NCBI GenBank assembly: GCA_024400955.1
Contig: JAKSLY010000001.1
Span: forward strand, 1-64,000
Length of the DNA stretch: 64,000 nt
Reading direction: 5' to 3'
DNA from: Treponema sp.
GTDB lineage: Bacteria > Spirochaetota > Spirochaetia > Treponematales > Treponemataceae
Both the position numbers and the translations under genes were made by a program. The notes under the pieces are model-generated. The model saw only the letters and a list, made by a program, of their open reading frames with translations, searched no databases and was not told where the DNA came from. Positions 61,034-64,000 of this stretch are shown here, piece after piece (within the stretch, counting starts at the first letter, position 1; each line of letters opens with the position of its first letter).

Positions 61034-61828
61034 ATGGTAAGAAGTTTATGGAATGCCGCAACAGGCATGAACGGCCAGCAGACAAACATCGATACAATTT
61101 CAAACAACCTTTCAAACGTAAATACGACAGGCTTCAAGCAGCACCGTGCTGAATTTGAAGACCTCATGTACCAGACCGTAAAGCTTTCTGGAACTCCGGC
61201 GACTGAAGACACGGTTACTCCAGTTGGACTCCAGATGGGAAGCGGTGTAAAGGTGGCTGCAACCCAGAGAATCATGACTCAGGGAAGCCTCCAGGCTACA
61301 GGCGTTGATACGGACCTTGCCATTGTTGGTGACGGATTTTTCCGCGTTCAGCAGTATGACGGTTCATGGGCATACACACGTGACGGTTCCTTCAAGGTTG
61401 ATTCAACAGGTCAGCTTGTAAATGCCAACGGACTTCGCGTGCAGCCGGAAATCATCATGCCGGAAGGATTCCAGCTTGAAACTCTGGCAATTTCTGACGG
61501 CGGACGCGTGACAGTCAGGGTAAACGGTGAACTTGAACCTGTGGACATTGGCCAGATTGAACTTTTCCGCTTTCCAAATGCAGTTGGTCTTGAAAACACG
61601 GGCGACAACCTTTACAAGGTGACAAATGCTTCCGGCGACCCCATTGCAAGCCGCCCGGGTGTTGAAGGCATGGGTATCGTAAAGCACAAGTTTGTTGAAA
61701 TGAGCAATGTTTCCGTTGTAAATGAAATGGTTCAGATGATCGTTGCCCAGAGAGCCTACGAATTCAACTCAAAGGCAATCCAGACAAGCGATACGATGCT
61801 CCAGACTGCAGCCGGCCTTAAAAGGTAA
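61034..61828 (+). CDS. flgG: Flagellar distal rod protein FlgG
   Basis: The 264-residue protein starts MVRSLWNAATGMNGQQTNIDTISNNLSNVNTTGFKQHRAEFEDLMYQ, with the Gly/Val-rich segment LQMGSGVKVAATQRIMTQGSLQATGVDTDLAIVGDGFFRV in the middle and EMSNVSVVNEMVQMIVAQRAYEFNSKAIQTSDTMLQTAAGLKR at the end, all highly typical of FlgG. GGAGAA precedes the ATG. It follows flgF by 53 bp and is closed by a strong terminator. Confidence 0.97.
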   Translation: MVRSLWNAATGMNGQQTNIDTISNNLSNVNTTGFKQHRAEFEDLMYQTVKLSGTPATEDTVTPVGLQMGSGVKVAATQRIMTQGSLQATGVDTDLAIVGDGFFRVQQYDGSWAYTRDGSFKVDSTGQLVNANGLRVQPEIIMPEGFQLETLAISDGGRVTVRVNGELEPVDIGQIELFRFPNAVGLENTGDNLYKVTNASGDPIASRPGVEGMGIVKHKFVEMSNVSVVNEMVQMIVAQRAYEFNSKAIQTSDTMLQTAAGLKR

Positions 61829-61860
61829 GCAATAGGCAGACATAGTTCTTGAACTGATGG

Positions 61861-61894
61861 AAAGGTCCACCTTGACTGGTGGATCTTTTTTTTT
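61861..61894 (+). terminator. Terminator after flgG
   Basis: AAAGGTCCACC and GGTGGATCTTT pair (one G:U) around TTGACT and are followed by nine T. Confidence 0.9.
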
Positions 61895-61904
61895 CTGGGG
61901 CTTA

Positions 61905-61992
61905 TGGCAGCAGGCTGCCATCGTGTGTTCCAGCCTTCGCTCACGCTCATCGTCCTCGTCCGCTCGCTGGCGCTCGCTCCCTGCGGTCGACT
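61905..61992. other. GC-rich intergenic segment of repeated short words
   Basis: This block is GC-rich with short repeated words such as CGCTCACGCTC and CGCTCGCTGGCGCTCGCTC. In reverse orientation it resembles the segments at 121-255 and 41752-41880. It has no ribosome site and no plausible gene. Confidence 0.4.
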
Positions 61993-62054
61993 GCTTCGCA
62001 GGGCTTCCATACACTAAGCCGTCTTATAAACTGCTGCAGCTCGGGAATTACTCT

Positions 62055-62933
62055 TTATTTTGTGGGCTTTTGCACGGAAATCTTGTCGATGATTATGCTT
62101 ACTTCCTCGATGAGAATTCCGGTGTATTTTTCTATGTTTTCGATTATATACTGCTGCAGCTTGTGGATTTCTCCCGTAAGCTGGCGGCCAAAGGGTACGT
62201 CCACAGTGATTACCAGGCGGTAGCCCCTGTTGTCAGTCCTGATTCCAAGCTTCTTGACCCTTACTTCCGGCGAAAATTCTTCTATGCAGTGCATGACCAT
62301 CTGGCTCAATGCGGCTTCGGATATTTCTATGCGGCCTTTCTTGCTGAATTCCGGGGTGACGATGGATTTTTCAAGGACGGACTTGTCCTTCTTTTTCTTA
62401 AGGAAGTTGAATGCGCTCTTCTTTGCAATGTCCCTGATGGAATCGTGGAAAATCTGGGAATATGTCTTCTTTACCTCAATGGCAGGCACTGGAATTACGT
62501 GCTTTCCTTCAATCTGGCGGCTCCTGATGGCCTTTTCTATTTCCTCGCGGTTTGCAATGTCTTCTATCTTTATGATCTTTGACGGAAGGGGAATCTGGAG
62601 CCTTGTGGTGATTTTCTGAACCATTTTTTCGCTTGTACCGATGATGAGAAGCTTCTTTATCTTGTTTGCCTTGAGGGCCTTTGCAACATCATCCCTGTGG
62701 GCCTTGTCGTCAAAGAGGGCAATCCTTACGGCTCCCATGTAGGTCTTTTCGTGCTTTGCGGTGCGTCCTGCAAGAATCTTGTCGTCCCGGATCAGGAGAC
62801 CGTCGTCAATGATGGCTTCTATTCCGCTTTTCTGGGCAAGGAGCTTTGCACGGAAGCTTTTACCGGTTCCGCTTTCTCCAACGAGGGCAGTTACATTTAT
62901 TCCGTTGTTGAGTAATCTAGAAATCAGGTTCAT
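62055..62933 (-). CDS. P-loop ATPase fused to an Asp23/Gls24-like domain
   Basis: The 292-residue protein has an N-terminal P-loop domain (VTALVGESGTGKSFRAKLLA; then EAIIDDGLLIRDDKIL and LLIIGTSEKM). Its C-terminal ~100 residues have the Asp23/Gls24 pattern: KGRIEISEAALSQMVMHCIEEF, then VRVKKLGIRTDNRGYRLVITVDVPFGRQLTGEIHKLQQYIIENIEKYTGILIEEVSIIIDKI. Stand-alone Asp23 proteins are envelope-associated in Gram-positive bacteria. The fusion to an ATPase is uncommon as far as I know. The basic link region (KKSAFNFLKKKKDKS) may bind nucleic acid or membrane. The ATG is supported by a TATAAT seven bases upstream. Confidence 0.8.
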   Translation of the reverse strand: MNLISRLLNNGINVTALVGESGTGKSFRAKLLAQKSGIEAIIDDGLLIRDDKILAGRTAKHEKTYMGAVRIALFDDKAHRDDVAKALKANKIKKLLIIGTSEKMVQKITTRLQIPLPSKIIKIEDIANREEIEKAIRSRQIEGKHVIPVPAIEVKKTYSQIFHDSIRDIAKKSAFNFLKKKKDKSVLEKSIVTPEFSKKGRIEISEAALSQMVMHCIEEFSPEVRVKKLGIRTDNRGYRLVITVDVPFGRQLTGEIHKLQQYIIENIEKYTGILIEEVSIIIDKISVQKPTK

Positions 62934-62940
62934 AACCACA

Positions 62941-62968
62941 ATTATAATGCATTTTTAAAATTCAACAA
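62941..62968 (-). promoter_or_regulatory. Leaderless-type promoter of the P-loop/Asp23 gene
   Basis: On the minus strand TTGTTG (62963-62968), a 16-bp spacer and a perfect TATAAT (62941-62946) lie over the last codons of the pseudouridine synthase gene. The ATG follows seven bases later. Confidence 0.55.
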
Positions 62969-63967
62969 GACAAAATCAAAAAAAATGTCGGACAAAGGTG
63001 CGGTTACTAGGGTTGGGGCTTCCATGGGATTGTCTTCGGGGAATTCCAGCTTGTATGCATGAAGGAAGAACATGTCACCTGCATTTTTCCTGCCGCCGTA
63101 TGCCGTGTCTCCGTAGAGCGGGTGGCCGTGGAAGGCGGACTGGGCGCGAATCTGGTGCTTTCTTCCTGTCTCGATGGTGAATTCAACAAGGGACAGTTCC
63201 CTTCCGTTTATGGTTCTTTGCTGAAGGGTCCTGGCGTGGGTAATGGCTTTTTTTGCCTCCCTGGGAATCGGCTGGTGTTGGGCAGGGTAGACTTTCACCG
63301 TTGAAAATCCCCCTTCTGCAAGGGGTTTTTCTTCCGACAGGATCAAGTCCTCGTAGTCTTCCGTTGTGCTGCCGTAGAATCCTTCAGTCACCGCAATGTA
63401 TGTCTTTTTAATCTTGTGTTCTGCCATGGCTTTCGTGAACCATTTTGCACCTTCAAGGCTTTGGGAAAAGACAATGGCTCCAGACGTCCATCTGTCGATT
63501 CTGTGAAGGGGGCCCGGCCTAAAGGAAAGTGACTGGGAATGGGATTCCTGCTGCCAAAGGGATTCCACCATCTGGGAAAGGCTTTTTCCGCTGCCCTTTG
63601 ACGGCTGGACGCTTATGCCTGCCTTCTTGTTAAGGATCAGGAGATGGCTGTTTCTAAAAAGTGTGTTTTCTTCTATATATTTTAATTCTTCCCCTGAAAT
63701 GACCTGTGGTTCCTGGTGACGGCTGCCTGCTTGAACCTTGGATTCCTCCCGTGTGGTGGAAAAAAGAAAAGCTGCTATGGAAATCTTGTCCCCGGAGTTG
63801 ATGTGCTGGTCTGGTTTTGATTTTCTTTCGTTTACGCGTACAAGGCCCTTTCGGATTTCTGCAAAAAGGCTTTTGCGTATTCCTGCACCTTCCATGATTC
63901 TTGATGCAACCCTGTCTAGCCTGCGGCCTTCATCGTCGGTTCCTGCGGTGAAAGTTTTGAATTCCAT
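62942..63967 (-). CDS. RluA-family pseudouridine synthase with S4 domain (RluC/RluD-like)
   Basis: The 341-residue enzyme isomerises uridines in rRNA. An N-terminal S4 RNA-binding domain (LDRVASRIMEGAGIRKSLFAEIRKGLVRVNERKSKPD) is followed by the catalytic domain with the nucleophile Asp in LHRIDRWTSGAIVFSQS. Later motifs are KTYIAVTEG and the RluA-type GRKHQIRAQSAFHGHPLYGDTAYGG. The match HRIDRWTSG for the usual HRLDRxTSG keeps the catalytic Asp. The RNA target (RluC- or RluD-type positions) is not clear from sequence. A TAAAAT box lies six bases before the ATG, but its -35 would be outside the window. Confidence 0.93.
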   Translation of the reverse strand: MEFKTFTAGTDDEGRRLDRVASRIMEGAGIRKSLFAEIRKGLVRVNERKSKPDQHINSGDKISIAAFLFSTTREESKVQAGSRHQEPQVISGEELKYIEENTLFRNSHLLILNKKAGISVQPSKGSGKSLSQMVESLWQQESHSQSLSFRPGPLHRIDRWTSGAIVFSQSLEGAKWFTKAMAEHKIKKTYIAVTEGFYGSTTEDYEDLILSEEKPLAEGGFSTVKVYPAQHQPIPREAKKAITHARTLQQRTINGRELSLVEFTIETGRKHQIRAQSAFHGHPLYGDTAYGGRKNAGDMFFLHAYKLEFPEDNPMEAPTLVTAPLSDIFFDFVLLNFKNAL

Positions 63968-64000
63968 GTGTACATTTTATTGCAAATCCGTGACCATTGT

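Noticed and set aside
61857-62582. A 241-codon plus-strand frame opposite the P-loop/Asp23 gene
   Set aside because: It begins inside the flgG terminator and is antisense to the recognisable Asp23-like domain.

Overview
The window looks like chromosomal DNA of a spirochaete, most probably a host-associated Treponema (inferred from protein style; no rRNA is present). Supporting signs are adjacent flagellar rod genes flgF-flgG with a sigma-28-like promoter, a bactofilin beside rho, a Rho with an Asn-rich insert, a large set of c-di-GMP phosphodiesterase-type proteins, and the core block rpsF-ssb-rpsR-rplI-dnaB. No CRISPR array, transposase or prophage was seen.

Layout. 1-2.4 kb: a partial tRNA-Met, an exported protein and a SPOR-domain protein. 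2.5-20.4 kb (+) and 20.4-24.9 kb (-): the outstanding locus. A Cys-rich exported protein overlaps the start of a 12.3-kb gene for a ~4,106-residue exported multidomain protein. 52 bp further on, in the same direction, come GspG, a minor pseudopilin, GspK, GspL-like and GspM-like proteins, a lipoprotein and a prepilin peptidase. GspF, GspE and GspD lie on the opposite strand and meet the first set tail to tail. This is a nearly complete type II secretion system (T2SS) physically joined to a giant candidate cargo. No GspC was recognised, GspE lacks its zinc subdomain and GspO lacks its methyltransferase half.

25-31 kb: plsC, a zinc-ribbon microprotein with rpsT, an HU paralogue, bactofilin, rho, rpmE and a DUF3943 membrane protein. 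31-41 kb: an RlmK-type methyltransferase, a DEAD helicase with a YbiT-type ABC-F protein, a chemoreceptor, an HD-GYP protein, an S66 peptidase and HU. 41.5-42.2 kb: tRNA-Val and tRNA-Pro followed by two ~270-bp repeat units built around copies of the tRNA-Pro 3' end. 42-50 kb: a second HD-GYP protein, galE, an AraC regulator, the ribosomal/replication block and tRNA-Phe. 50-57 kb: ankyrin protein, murG, cvpA, a delta-prime-like clamp-loader subunit, an NtrB/NtrC-like pair and a J-domain protein. 57-64 kb: glgC, an EAL protein with a degenerate GGDEF domain, flgF-flgG, a P-loop/Asp23-like fusion and an RluA-family pseudouridine synthase.

A second theme is regulatory. At least seven genes (gspD, rlmK-like, the S66 peptidase, one HD-GYP, the AraC gene, the ankyrin gene and the P-loop/Asp23 gene) have a -10 box only 6-8 nt upstream of the start codon and no Shine-Dalgarno sequence. 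This predicts leaderless mRNAs. Other genes carry clear GGAGG-type sites. All functions are inferred from reading the sequence; no database search was run.
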